Source: a virus | Direction: 5' to 3' (one strand) | DNA length: 21,272 bases | Virus record (IMG/VR): IMGVR_UViG_3300027969_000473 | Location: 1 to 21,272 of that record | Shown: positions 1-7,606 of the stretch, in pieces | How the letters are laid out: each line of letters opens with the position of its first letter | Position numbering within the stretch: the first letter of the stretch is position 1 | The notes under the pieces: generated by a model | Seen by the model: only the letters and a program-made list of their open reading frames with translations | What the model was told of the DNA's origin: nothing | Databases searched by the model: none | Program-made: the position numbers and the translations under genes

Positions 1-1488
1 GGTAGCGCAGGTTCACCTTACGTTCTAACTCGTTCAGCAGACTTTAATGTGGGTGTTGAAATGCCCGGTGCATTTATATTTGTAGAAATGGGTAGTGTGA
101 ATGATAACACTGGTTGGGTATGTACATCAAATAATCCAATTACAGTTGGAACTACAGATATTACATTTACTCAATTCTCTGGTGCAGGAACATATACCGC
201 AGGTACTGGATTAACATTAACTGGTTCACAGTTTAGTATTTCTAATACAGCAGTAACTGCCGCATCATACGGCGGAAGTGATTCAGTAGCATCATTTACA
301 GTTAATCAACAAGGTCAACTAACAGCAGCATCTAACGTTTCTATTACTGCTAATGCAGCAAACTTGACCGGCACAACATTAAATGCAAGTGTTATAACTT
401 CAAGTTTAACTAGTGTAGGTACTCTTGGTACTCTAACCGTAACCTCAACTATAACTGCTGGAGATGTGTATGCAAATTCAGGTACAATTGGTGCTAGTAA
501 TTTAACTGGTACATTGACAACAGCATCACAACCAAATGTTACATCAGTAGGTACACTATCTAACTTAGCTGCAACTGGTAATGTAAACTTGACTGGTGCA
601 AGTAATGTGTCACTGGGTGCAATTGGTAATGTAAAAGTAACCGGCGGTAGTAATACTCAAGTTATTCAAACAGACGGTAATGGTAATCTAAGTTTTGTAA
701 CTATCAGTACATCAAGTTTAACCAATGGAACTAGTAATTTACAAGTTCTAGCAAGTAGTAATATTACAATGAGTGTTGCAGGCAATGCTAACGTAGTAGT
801 TGTTTCTGGTACTGGTGCTAATATAACCGGTACAGCAAATATTTCAGGTAATCTATCAGCAGGCAACATAGATGCCGGTAACTTGCTAAATGCTAATTAC
901 GTTACGGGCACCTTAACAACTAACGCTCAACCTAATATTACATCAGTAGGTACATTAACATCACTTTCTGTCACAGGTAACATAACAAATGGTAATATTA
1001 CTGGTGGCAATTTAGTTAGTGCTAACTATTTTACCGGTACATTAACAACGAATGCTCAGCCAAACATCACTAGTATTGGTACATTAAGTAATCTATCAGT
1101 TACTGGGAATGTCAGTGCAAACAATGTTACTGCAAATTATGTAGCGTTTAACGGCGGTGCAGTATCAAATCGTAGTAATGTAGGAGTCACTACTAGTGCG
1201 ACTGTTATTGATGAATTTTCTACTGCAACATTTAGAACAGCAAAATATGTGATTAGCGCAGCTAGTGCCAATGGGTATCAATCAATAGAAACATTATTAG
1301 TCCAAGACGGAGCAAACGCATATATAACAATATACGGATCAATATGCACTAATAATGCAGCAGACTTAATTGATATTACTGCTAACATTAATGGTGTTAG
1401 TGGTAATGTAACTGTGTACGCAACAGCAAATTCTACTGTTAGCAGTACAGCAAATGTAAATGTGGTGGTACAATATATATTAACATAA
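1..1488 (+). CDS. Tail-fibre-like structural protein, 5'-truncated by window edge
   Basis: The frame is open from base 1, so at least 495 residues are present and the true start lies outside the window. An internal GTG at 49 is not a credible start, because the first ~75 residues align with an internal domain of the 1515-aa fibre encoded at 2148-6695 (shared motifs QFSGAGTY and GTGLTLTGS). The body is low-complexity and rich in Gly, Asn, Thr, Ser and Val. It carries repeated beta-strand-like units (TSVGTLTSLSVTGN, ANYFTGTLTTNAQPNITS) typical of fibrous phage proteins. A module LGAIGNVKVTGG with QTDGNGNLSF is shared with the next gene. The C-terminal ~110 residues are different in character (TFRTAKYVISA, ETLLVQDGANAYI) and resemble a globular terminal domain common in cyanophage-type structural proteins (from memory). 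It is followed by an AT-rich 42-nt gap. Role in adsorption or as a virion fibre is inferred. Confidence 0.85.
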   Translation, partial: GSAGSPYVLTRSADFNVGVEMPGAFIFVEMGSVNDNTGWVCTSNNPITVGTTDITFTQFSGAGTYTAGTGLTLTGSQFSISNTAVTAASYGGSDSVASFTVNQQGQLTAASNVSITANAANLTGTTLNASVITSSLTSVGTLGTLTVTSTITAGDVYANSGTIGASNLTGTLTTASQPNVTSVGTLSNLAATGNVNLTGASNVSLGAIGNVKVTGGSNTQVIQTDGNGNLSFVTISTSSLTNGTSNLQVLASSNITMSVAGNANVVVVSGTGANITGTANISGNLSAGNIDAGNLLNANYVTGTLTTNAQPNITSVGTLTSLSVTGNITNGNITGGNLVSANYFTGTLTTNAQPNITSIGTLSNLSVTGNVSANNVTANYVAFNGGAVSNRSNVGVTTSATVIDEFSTATFRTAKYVISAASANGYQSIETLLVQDGANAYITIYGSICTNNAADLIDITANINGVSGNVTVYATANSTVSSTANVNVVVQYILT

Positions 1489-1530
1489 TTTAATTAAAAT
1501 TTAATTAAGTTTAACAGGGAAAATGGAACT

Positions 1531-2127
1531 GTGACAACAAAGTACTTTAACGTAAAAAATGGCCTTTCGGCTGGAAATATAACCCTAGACGCAAGTTCTG
1601 GAAATATATCTACCACAAACATATCAGTAACCGATATATCTAATTTAGGTAATGTAGGTAATGTAAAAATTACCGGCGGAACAAACGGGTATGTATTACA
1701 GACTGACGGTTCTGGAAATCTATCTTGGGCGGTGCAGGGAGGCGGAGGCGGTGGTACACCCGGTGGCTCAAATACACAAGTTCAATATAACAATATAGGA
1801 GCATTTGGTGGCTCAGTGGGTTTCACCTATGATAATACTTCTAATACATTATCTGTACCAAATATTCAAGTCAATAGCTTATCCAATTTAGGAAATATTA
1901 GTAATGTGATAATCACCGGCGGAACAAGCGGTTATGTATTACAAACTAATGGCTCAGGCAATTTGTCTTGGACAGCACCAGGTGGGGGCACTGACACTGG
2001 TCAGATGCCGTACTACATCCCTTCAGGAACAACTTATACAGTTCAAGAAAATAGACAAGGTCTGTTTTCAATCCCAATCACAGTCGACGGTGATTTGGTT
2101 GTAAATGGTATTTTAGTACAAGTATGA
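1531..2127 (+). CDS. Short fibre-like structural protein, 198 aa
   Basis: Start is a GTG; no in-frame ATG fits, and the nearby ATG at 1523 is in another frame and stops after three codons, its TGA overlapping this GTG. An AGGGA element at 1515-1519 is the only Shine-Dalgarno candidate. The protein has two tandem copies of a ~30-residue unit (residues ~37-66 and ~118-147, both with SNLGN, ITGG, GYVLQT and SGNLSW), separated by a six-glycine linker and a QVQYNN segment. The C-terminal ~40 residues (MPYYIPSGTTYTV, ENRQGLFSIPI, VDGDLVVNG) form a conserved terminal domain seen in other phage structural proteins. It shares modules with both neighbouring fibre genes, so the three probably form one fibre or adhesin set. 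Exact position in the virion cannot be told. Confidence 0.8.
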   Translation: MTTKYFNVKNGLSAGNITLDASSGNISTTNISVTDISNLGNVGNVKITGGTNGYVLQTDGSGNLSWAVQGGGGGGTPGGSNTQVQYNNIGAFGGSVGFTYDNTSNTLSVPNIQVNSLSNLGNISNVIITGGTSGYVLQTNGSGNLSWTAPGGGTDTGQMPYYIPSGTTYTVQENRQGLFSIPITVDGDLVVNGILVQV

Positions 2128-2130
2128 AAG

Positions 2131-2138
2131 AATAAATA
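2131..2138 (+). promoter_or_regulatory. T4-late-like promoter box (AATAAATA)
   Basis: AATAAATA differs by one base from the T4 late promoter core TATAAATA and lies 9 nt before the ATG of the giant fibre gene. Similar boxes precede 7586 and 19033. In AT-rich DNA such matches also occur by chance, and no late sigma factor is visible in the window, so this is tentative. Confidence 0.3.
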
Positions 2139-2147
2139 GGATTTAAA

Positions 2148-5100
2148 ATGGCATTAATACTCAAACAAGAATCAAACGTAGCAGTAACTACCCCTCCGGC
2201 CGGAAGCGGGTCAATATTTCTTAACGGATCTAACCAAGTATCGGTTAAAGATTCTACTGGAAACGTATCATCTATCCCAACATTTACTGCTACGGGCAAT
2301 ACTCAAGTATTCTATAATGATGCAGGAGGACTTGGTCTATCTGCAAACATGACTTTTGATGAGACTACTAACACTTTTAGTGTTACAACTGCTAATGTAA
2401 ATAGTTTAAATTTTGGATCAGGATCAATCACTGGTACTGGTAATATCACCACAGGAAATATAATTGGTACTATTGCGGCGGGTAGTAATACAATAATAAC
2501 TACAGGAAATGCTAATGTAGGTAATTTAGGATTTGGCTCAGGGGTAATCACTGGTACAGGTAATATCACCGGTGGAAATATAATAGGTATTATTGCAGCT
2601 GGTAGCAATTCTATTACAACATCAGGTAATCTAACAACAGGTAATGCTAATCTTGGTAATCTTGCTTCTGCTAATTATGTAAATGTAAATAATATTTTAA
2701 CTGTAACAGGTAATGCTAATACCGGTAACTTGGGTACTACTACTGCCGTCATAACTACTGGTAATATAACAACAATCAATAGTGGCTTGATGAAAAACGG
2801 ATTATCAAACTTAACCATAGCCGCCGGTGGAAACATATCTACATTTATTAATGGAAACACTACCCCTCAACTTCAAGTTAATAGTGGCGGTGCAAATATT
2901 GCAGGCAATCTAACAACTGGAAATGCTAATCTTGGTAATCTTGCTTCTGCTAATTATTTTACCGGCACATTAACAACTGCTAGTCAACCAAACATTACTT
3001 CAGTTGGTACATTAACATCACTTGATGTAGGTAGCACAGTAACCGCAGTTGCATTTACTGCAAATACAGGTGTATTTACTGGTAATGGAAATGGGTTGAG
3101 TTCTATTGTTGGTGCAAATGTAACCGGAGCAGTAGCATACGCAACTACCGCTAATGCAGTAGCAGGCGCTAATGTCACCGGTGATGTAAGTGGGGCAAAT
3201 CATGCTAATATTGCAGATTCAGCAAACAGTGTAGCGGGTGGCAATGTAACTGGAACGGTAGCAAATGCAACATATTCAGTAAGTGCAGGTACTGCTGGCA
3301 CAGTTACAACTAATGCACAACCTAATATTACATCAGTTGGAACACTAACTAGTTTATCAGTTACTGGTAATATTACTAATGGAAATGTAACCGGTGGTAA
3401 TTTAGTATCTGCTAGTTACTTAGCCGGCACATTAACAACAGCAGCACAGCCCAATATCACTAGTGTTGGAACATTAACATCACTTGGTGTAAGTGGTACA
3501 ATAACCGCCGCAAATATCACGGCAAATACAGGGGTGTTCACTGGTAACGGCAATGGCTTAAGTTCATTAGTAGGCGCTAATGTTACTGGTCAAGTAGGAA
3601 ATGCACTAGTAGCAGGTACTATATATACAAATGCTCAACCAAACATCACTAGTGTAGGCACATTAAGTTCACTTGCCGTAACTGCTAATGCTAACGTAGG
3701 TAACTTATTCTCGGCAGCAGCAGTTCAAGGAACAACTTTAACTTCTAATATTGCCACCGGTACTGCCCCATTAACAGTAACAAGTACAACACGAGTTTCT
3801 AACTTAAACGTTGCTTATGCTAATGTTGCAGATTTCATTAATGTTACAACACAATCAAGTGGTAATGCTTATTTGATGTTTGCAAATGCGTTAACTGGAA
3901 ATGTTACCGAGACTGCAAATGCAACTTTCATAGCAAACACAAGTAACGGCGCACTTTACGCAACAACATTTGTTGGTGCATTATCAGGTGCGGCAACAAG
4001 TGCTACTACTGCAGGTACTGTAACAACAGCAGCACAACCCAATATTACATCAGTGGGTACACTAACATCATTGGGTGTGAACGGCACTGTAACAGCAGTA
4101 GCATTCACTGCTAATACAGGTGTATTTACAGGTAATGGTAACGGGTTGAGTTCATTAGTTGGTGCTAATGTAACTGGTCAAGTAACATACGCCGGCACAG
4201 CTAACTCAGTAGCGGGTGCTAATGTTAGTGGGGCGGTGGCATTTGCGACAACAGCTAACTCAGTAGCGGGTGCTAATGTAAGTGGACAAGTAGGAAACGC
4301 ATTAGTAGCAGGTACAGTATACACCGCTGCACAATCAAATATTACTAGTGTTGGTACATTAACATCATTGGGTGTTAGTGGTACAGTGACAGCAGCAAAC
4401 ATCACAGCTAACACTGGTGTATTCACTGGCAACGGAAATGGATTAAGTTCGTTAGTTGGTGCTAATGTAACCGGTCAAGTGGGTAATGCATTAGTTGCAG
4501 GTACAGTATATACAAATGCACAACCAAATATTACTAGTGTTGGTACATTAACTGGATTAACATTAAGTGGCAATGTTAATATGGGCACCAAGAACATAAC
4601 AAGTCTTGCTGAACCGGTGGCATCTACTGATGCTGCTACAAAGAATTATGTTGATACCGTTGCTCAAGGATTGCACGTACACCAAGCTGCTTACGTAGCA
4701 ACAACTGGTACTTTAGCTACTGCAACAGGTGGAACAGTTACTTATAATAACGGTACAAGTGGAGTAGGTGCTACATTAACTACAACAGGCACTTACTTGT
4801 TAATTGACGGTGGTAATGTACAAACGGTAGGAACACGTATTCTTGTTAAGAATGAAGCAAATGCTGCGTGGAACGGAGTATACACCTATACAAGTACTAC
4901 TGTCATAACCCGTGCAACTGATTTTGATAACTCAATAGAAGTAGCAGGCGGTGACTTCTTATTTGTTACATCAGGTACTACTCAAGCAGATACTAGTTGG
5001 GTGCAAACAACTGATGCACCTATTACCATAGGAACAAGTTTACTTGTATTTGCACAGTTCTCTGGTGCAGGTACTTATCAAGCTGGCACCGGTTTAACAT

Positions 5101-6695
5101 TAACTGGTTCTGTATTCAGTGTTAATGCAAGTCAAACACAGGTTACTTCAGTTGGCACATTAACATCTCTTGGTGTGAGCGGCACCGTAACTGCTGTAGC
5201 ATTTACTGCTAATACAGGTGTATTTACTGGTAATGGTAATGGATTAAGTTCATTAGTTGGTGCTAACGTAACCGGCACTGTAAGTAGTGCAACTACAGCA
5301 GGTACAGTAACCACAGCAGCACAAGGTAATATTACTTCCGTTGGTACACTAACATCGTTGAATGTAAGTGGTACAATCACAGCGCCAAACTTTACTGCAA
5401 ACACAGGTGTATTTACTGGTAATGGAAATGGATTAAGTTCACTAGTCGGTGCTAATGTAACCGGTACAGTGCCGTTCGCAAACGTTGCAACATATGATAG
5501 TATTACACAATTGCTTGCTGGTAATGCTTATTTGCAGTTTGCAAATGCACTTACCGGTACTGCTATTGCATATGCAAACGCAGCATTTGTGGCAAACACA
5601 AGTAATGGTGCATTATATGCAACAACGTTCATTGGTGCTTTGTCAGGTGCAGCAACAAGTGCTACAACAGCAGGTACTGTAACAACTAATGCACAACCTA
5701 ATATTACAAGTACAGGTACATTAACAGGCTTGACAATTGGCAATGCAACTGCTAATGCGGTATTTGGTAATGGCACAATTGTATTAAACAGTGGTCTAAT
5801 AACGGGTAACGGTAATGGCTTAAGTTCATTAGTTGGTGCTAACGTAACCGGTGCTGTATCATTCGCAACAACAGCAAATGCAGTTGCAGGTGCTAATGTA
5901 AGTGGTACTGTGGCCAGTGCTACAACAGCAGGTACAGTAACAACTAATGCACAACCAAATATCACAAGTACAGGTACATTGACAAGTTTATCTGTAACTG
6001 GTAATATCACAGCAGGTAACATCAATGCTGGTAATTTATTAACAGCAAATTATTCAACTGCGGTTATAACAACTAATGCACAACCAAATATCACTTCAGT
6101 TGGTACATTAACATCATTGAGCGTAAACGGCACCGCTACAGCGGTAGCGTTTACTGCAAACACAGGTGTATTTACTGGTAATGGATTTGGGTTAAGTACT
6201 ATTGTTGGTGGTAATGTAACCGGCGCCGTAGCTAGCGCAACTAGTGCAACTACAGCAGGTACTGTAACAACTGCGGCTCAACCAAATATCACTTCAGTGG
6301 GTACATTAACAAGTTTAAGTGTTACTGGTAACATTTCTGGTTCTAATATTATAGCTACTACAAATCATATATTCAGTGTGGCAACAGGTATCTCGGCTGC
6401 CGGAACAGTACAAGCTAATGCTACTGCTGTTACAAAAGACTTCAACGTTGTATCTACTGTAGCATCAGGATCAGGTATAACATTGCCAACCGCAGTTGCC
6501 GGTATGAGAATTACAGTTGTTAACACTAGTGCTAACGCATTAGCGGTCTATCCGTTAGGTAACGGTATTATTAATACACAAGCAGCAAACGTTGCTTACT
6601 CACAACTAGCCGGTGCTAGACTTGACTTTATATGTACCGCAGCAGCAACTGCTCCTGGCGGACAATGGTATACTCTAAATGCTACTTATGCATAA
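2148..6695 (+). CDS. Giant repetitive tail-fibre-like protein, 1515 aa
   Basis: ATG start 12 nt after an AATAAATA box, with AGGA at 2138-2141 as Shine-Dalgarno. The N-terminus (MALILKQESNVAVTTPPAGS) is a cap typical of phage fibre proteins of this kind. The body is dozens of degenerate units such as NITSVGTLTSLGVSGT, AFTANTGVFTGNGNGLSS and VGANVTGAV, predicted to form a long beta-rich trimeric shaft (inference). Residues ~825-988 hold a non-repeat domain (DAATKNYVDTVAQGLHVH, RILVKNEANAAWNGVYTY, TSWVQTTDAPITIGT), a widespread phage fibre module that also begins the gene at position 1. The last ~110 residues (AVTKDFNVV, LPTAVAGMRITVVN, YPLGNGII) form a distinct C-terminal domain. There is no visible peptidase or carbohydrate-active site. 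The stop is 5 nt before the C1A peptidase start, suggesting translational coupling. Confidence 0.88.
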   Translation: MALILKQESNVAVTTPPAGSGSIFLNGSNQVSVKDSTGNVSSIPTFTATGNTQVFYNDAGGLGLSANMTFDETTNTFSVTTANVNSLNFGSGSITGTGNITTGNIIGTIAAGSNTIITTGNANVGNLGFGSGVITGTGNITGGNIIGIIAAGSNSITTSGNLTTGNANLGNLASANYVNVNNILTVTGNANTGNLGTTTAVITTGNITTINSGLMKNGLSNLTIAAGGNISTFINGNTTPQLQVNSGGANIAGNLTTGNANLGNLASANYFTGTLTTASQPNITSVGTLTSLDVGSTVTAVAFTANTGVFTGNGNGLSSIVGANVTGAVAYATTANAVAGANVTGDVSGANHANIADSANSVAGGNVTGTVANATYSVSAGTAGTVTTNAQPNITSVGTLTSLSVTGNITNGNVTGGNLVSASYLAGTLTTAAQPNITSVGTLTSLGVSGTITAANITANTGVFTGNGNGLSSLVGANVTGQVGNALVAGTIYTNAQPNITSVGTLSSLAVTANANVGNLFSAAAVQGTTLTSNIATGTAPLTVTSTTRVSNLNVAYANVADFINVTTQSSGNAYLMFANALTGNVTETANATFIANTSNGALYATTFVGALSGAATSATTAGTVTTAAQPNITSVGTLTSLGVNGTVTAVAFTANTGVFTGNGNGLSSLVGANVTGQVTYAGTANSVAGANVSGAVAFATTANSVAGANVSGQVGNALVAGTVYTAAQSNITSVGTLTSLGVSGTVTAANITANTGVFTGNGNGLSSLVGANVTGQVGNALVAGTVYTNAQPNITSVGTLTGLTLSGNVNMGTKNITSLAEPVASTDAATKNYVDTVAQGLHVHQAAYVATTGTLATATGGTVTYNNGTSGVGATLTTTGTYLLIDGGNVQTVGTRILVKNEANAAWNGVYTYTSTTVITRATDFDNSIEVAGGDFLFVTSGTTQADTSWVQTTDAPITIGTSLLVFAQFSGAGTYQAGTGLTLTGSVFSVNASQTQVTSVGTLTSLGVSGTVTAVAFTANTGVFTGNGNGLSSLVGANVTGTVSSATTAGTVTTAAQGNITSVGTLTSLNVSGTITAPNFTANTGVFTGNGNGLSSLVGANVTGTVPFANVATYDSITQLLAGNAYLQFANALTGTAIAYANAAFVANTSNGALYATTFIGALSGAATSATTAGTVTTNAQPNITSTGTLTGLTIGNATANAVFGNGTIVLNSGLITGNGNGLSSLVGANVTGAVSFATTANAVAGANVSGTVASATTAGTVTTNAQPNITSTGTLTSLSVTGNITAGNINAGNLLTANYSTAVITTNAQPNITSVGTLTSLSVNGTATAVAFTANTGVFTGNGFGLSTIVGGNVTGAVASATSATTAGTVTTAAQPNITSVGTLTSLSVTGNISGSNIIATTNHIFSVATGISAAGTVQANATAVTKDFNVVSTVASGSGITLPTAVAGMRITVVNTSANALAVYPLGNGIINTQAANVAYSQLAGARLDFICTAAATAPGGQWYTLNATYA
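2996..6325 (+). repeat. Degenerate direct-repeat array inside fibre gene
   Basis: The coding DNA carries many imperfect direct repeats. The unit encoding GVFTGNGNGLSS recurs at about 3070, 3532, 4119, 4418, 5217 and 5407, with variants at about 5800 (LITGNGNGLSS) and 6165 (GVFTGNGFGLST). The unit encoding AQPNITSVGTLTSL recurs between them. A longer block (about 3850-4026, encoding GNAYLMFANALTG through GAATSATTAGTV) is repeated at about 5518-5691. Most differences are silent or conservative, which suggests expansion by duplication followed by drift. The boundaries given are approximate. Confidence 0.85.
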
Positions 6696-6700
6696 TCATT

Positions 6701-7546
6701 ATGAAACAAGATCCAAGTACAATAATTGACATAGAACAGGATCCAGGATTACATCGTAAACCTATTCTTCAAAAAATTAAAAAGATTGAACCAGAATTTG
6801 ATATACCTAAATATCATTGGGTACGTGATAAAGTAGATACAAGAGATCATCCATATCAATTAACAAATAAGACACAATCTAATGTAGTTGATTTAAGACA
6901 GTACTGTTCATTAATTGAGAACCAAGGTAACTTGGGCAGTTGTACTGGCAACGCAATAGCAGGGGCAATAGAATTACTATACAAAAGACAAAAGAGGACC
7001 CTTGACATAAGCCGTCTTTTTATCTATTACTATGAAAGAGTGTTAATTGGTACAGTAAATTATGATAGTGGTGCATATATAAGAGATGGTATCAAAGTAT
7101 GTTATAAGTATGGTGCACCAATTGAAAACTTATGGCCATACAATATCAGTAAGTTTAGAAGTGTTCCATCAAAAGAAGCATTGATTGATGCAGCAAAAAG
7201 AAAAGTTACATCATATCAACGTGCAGCAGACTTTAATGCTGTAATAGATGCTATCGCTAGTGGATATCCAGTTACAATTGGATTTAGTGTATATTCAAGT
7301 TTTGACACTAATATAGTAGCAAGAACCGGTATCATGCCGTATCCTGACACTAAGAAAGAGAAATTATTAGGTGGACATGCTGTATTATTAGTTGGGTACA
7401 ATAAAAATGATAACACATTCATAGCTAGAAATAGTTGGGGAACAAATTGGGGTGACCGTGGTTACTTCTACATGCCGTTTCAAGTGATACAAAACACTAG
7501 TATGAGTAGTGATTTCTGGGTTATAAAATCGATATCTAATCCTTAA
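6701..7546 (+). CDS. Papain-like (C1A family) cysteine peptidase, 281 aa
   Basis: The catalytic features of family C1A are all present: oxyanion-hole Gln75 in IENQGNLGSC, nucleophile Cys81 in GSCTGNAIAG, His226 in GGHAVLLVGY, and Asn244 in ARNSWGTNWGDRGYFYMP, which is the classic NSWG signature. A ~65-residue N-terminal extension precedes the core (KYHWVRDKVDTRDHPYQL), as in the propeptide-less C1A-like proteins known from bacteria and large viruses. No signal peptide is visible, so it probably acts in the host cytoplasm or as a virion component. I chose the ATG at 6701 because it lies 5 nt after the fibre stop; upstream in-frame starts would overlap the fibre gene and are not needed. Sitting between fibre genes and glycan enzymes suggests processing of fibre or assembly proteins, or an attack on a host surface protein; neither is proven. 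Confidence 0.9.
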   Translation: MKQDPSTIIDIEQDPGLHRKPILQKIKKIEPEFDIPKYHWVRDKVDTRDHPYQLTNKTQSNVVDLRQYCSLIENQGNLGSCTGNAIAGAIELLYKRQKRTLDISRLFIYYYERVLIGTVNYDSGAYIRDGIKVCYKYGAPIENLWPYNISKFRSVPSKEALIDAAKRKVTSYQRAADFNAVIDAIASGYPVTIGFSVYSSFDTNIVARTGIMPYPDTKKEKLLGGHAVLLVGYNKNDNTFIARNSWGTNWGDRGYFYMPFQVIQNTSMSSDFWVIKSISNP

Positions 7547-7566
7547 TTTTTTTTTGGCAACACTGG

Positions 7567-7606
7567 GCCTAGGATAAATATCTCTATGAGATTTCATATC
7601 CTAGGC
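7567..7606 (+). promoter_or_regulatory. Long hairpin enclosing the start codon of the glycosyltransferase gene
   Basis: Perfect 10-bp inverted repeat GCCTAGGATA (7567-7576) and TATCCTAGGC (7597-7606), with an inner 5-bp stem ATCTC (7580-7584) and GAGAT (7588-7592) closing a 3-nt loop at 7585-7587. The ATG (7586-7588) lies in the loop and inner stem. It is not an intrinsic terminator, since no T-run follows the 3' arm. A translational control role is inferred. Confidence 0.6.
7573..7580 (+). promoter_or_regulatory. T4-late-like promoter box (GATAAATA)
   Basis: GATAAATA matches the T4 late core TATAAATA at seven of eight bases and ends 5 nt before the ATG at 7586. If used as a late -10 element, transcription would begin at or close to the start codon. 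It overlaps the 5' arm of the start-codon hairpin, so the sequence could serve either purpose. Confidence 0.3.

Noticed and set aside
49-51. GTG at 49 as the real start of the first fibre gene
   Set aside because: The frame is open to base 1 and the upstream codons (GSAGSPYVLTRSADFN) align with the equivalent domain in the giant fibre, so the gene is truncated by the window.
5528-6025. Long open frame of 165 codons on the minus strand within the fibre gene
   Set aside because: Antisense to the repetitive fibre gene; its Val/Pro/Ala-rich product is the mirror of the Gly/Asn/Thr repeat codons, and it lacks a Shine-Dalgarno. Similar mirror frames at 2312-2608, 4178-4432 and 5132-5404 are dismissed for the same reason.
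2996-6325. CRISPR-like regular repeats
   Set aside because: Repeat units are coding, degenerate, of varying length and without unique spacers of constant size.
1-6695. Diversity-generating retroelement acting on the fibre genes
   Set aside because: The genes are rich in AAC/AAT codons and repeats, but no reverse transcriptase and no template/variable repeat pair with adenine-specific differences is visible in the window. Repeat differences look like ordinary drift.
7547-7555. Run of nine T after the peptidase stop as an intrinsic terminator
   Set aside because: No GC-containing stem precedes it; the only hairpin nearby lies downstream around the next start codon.
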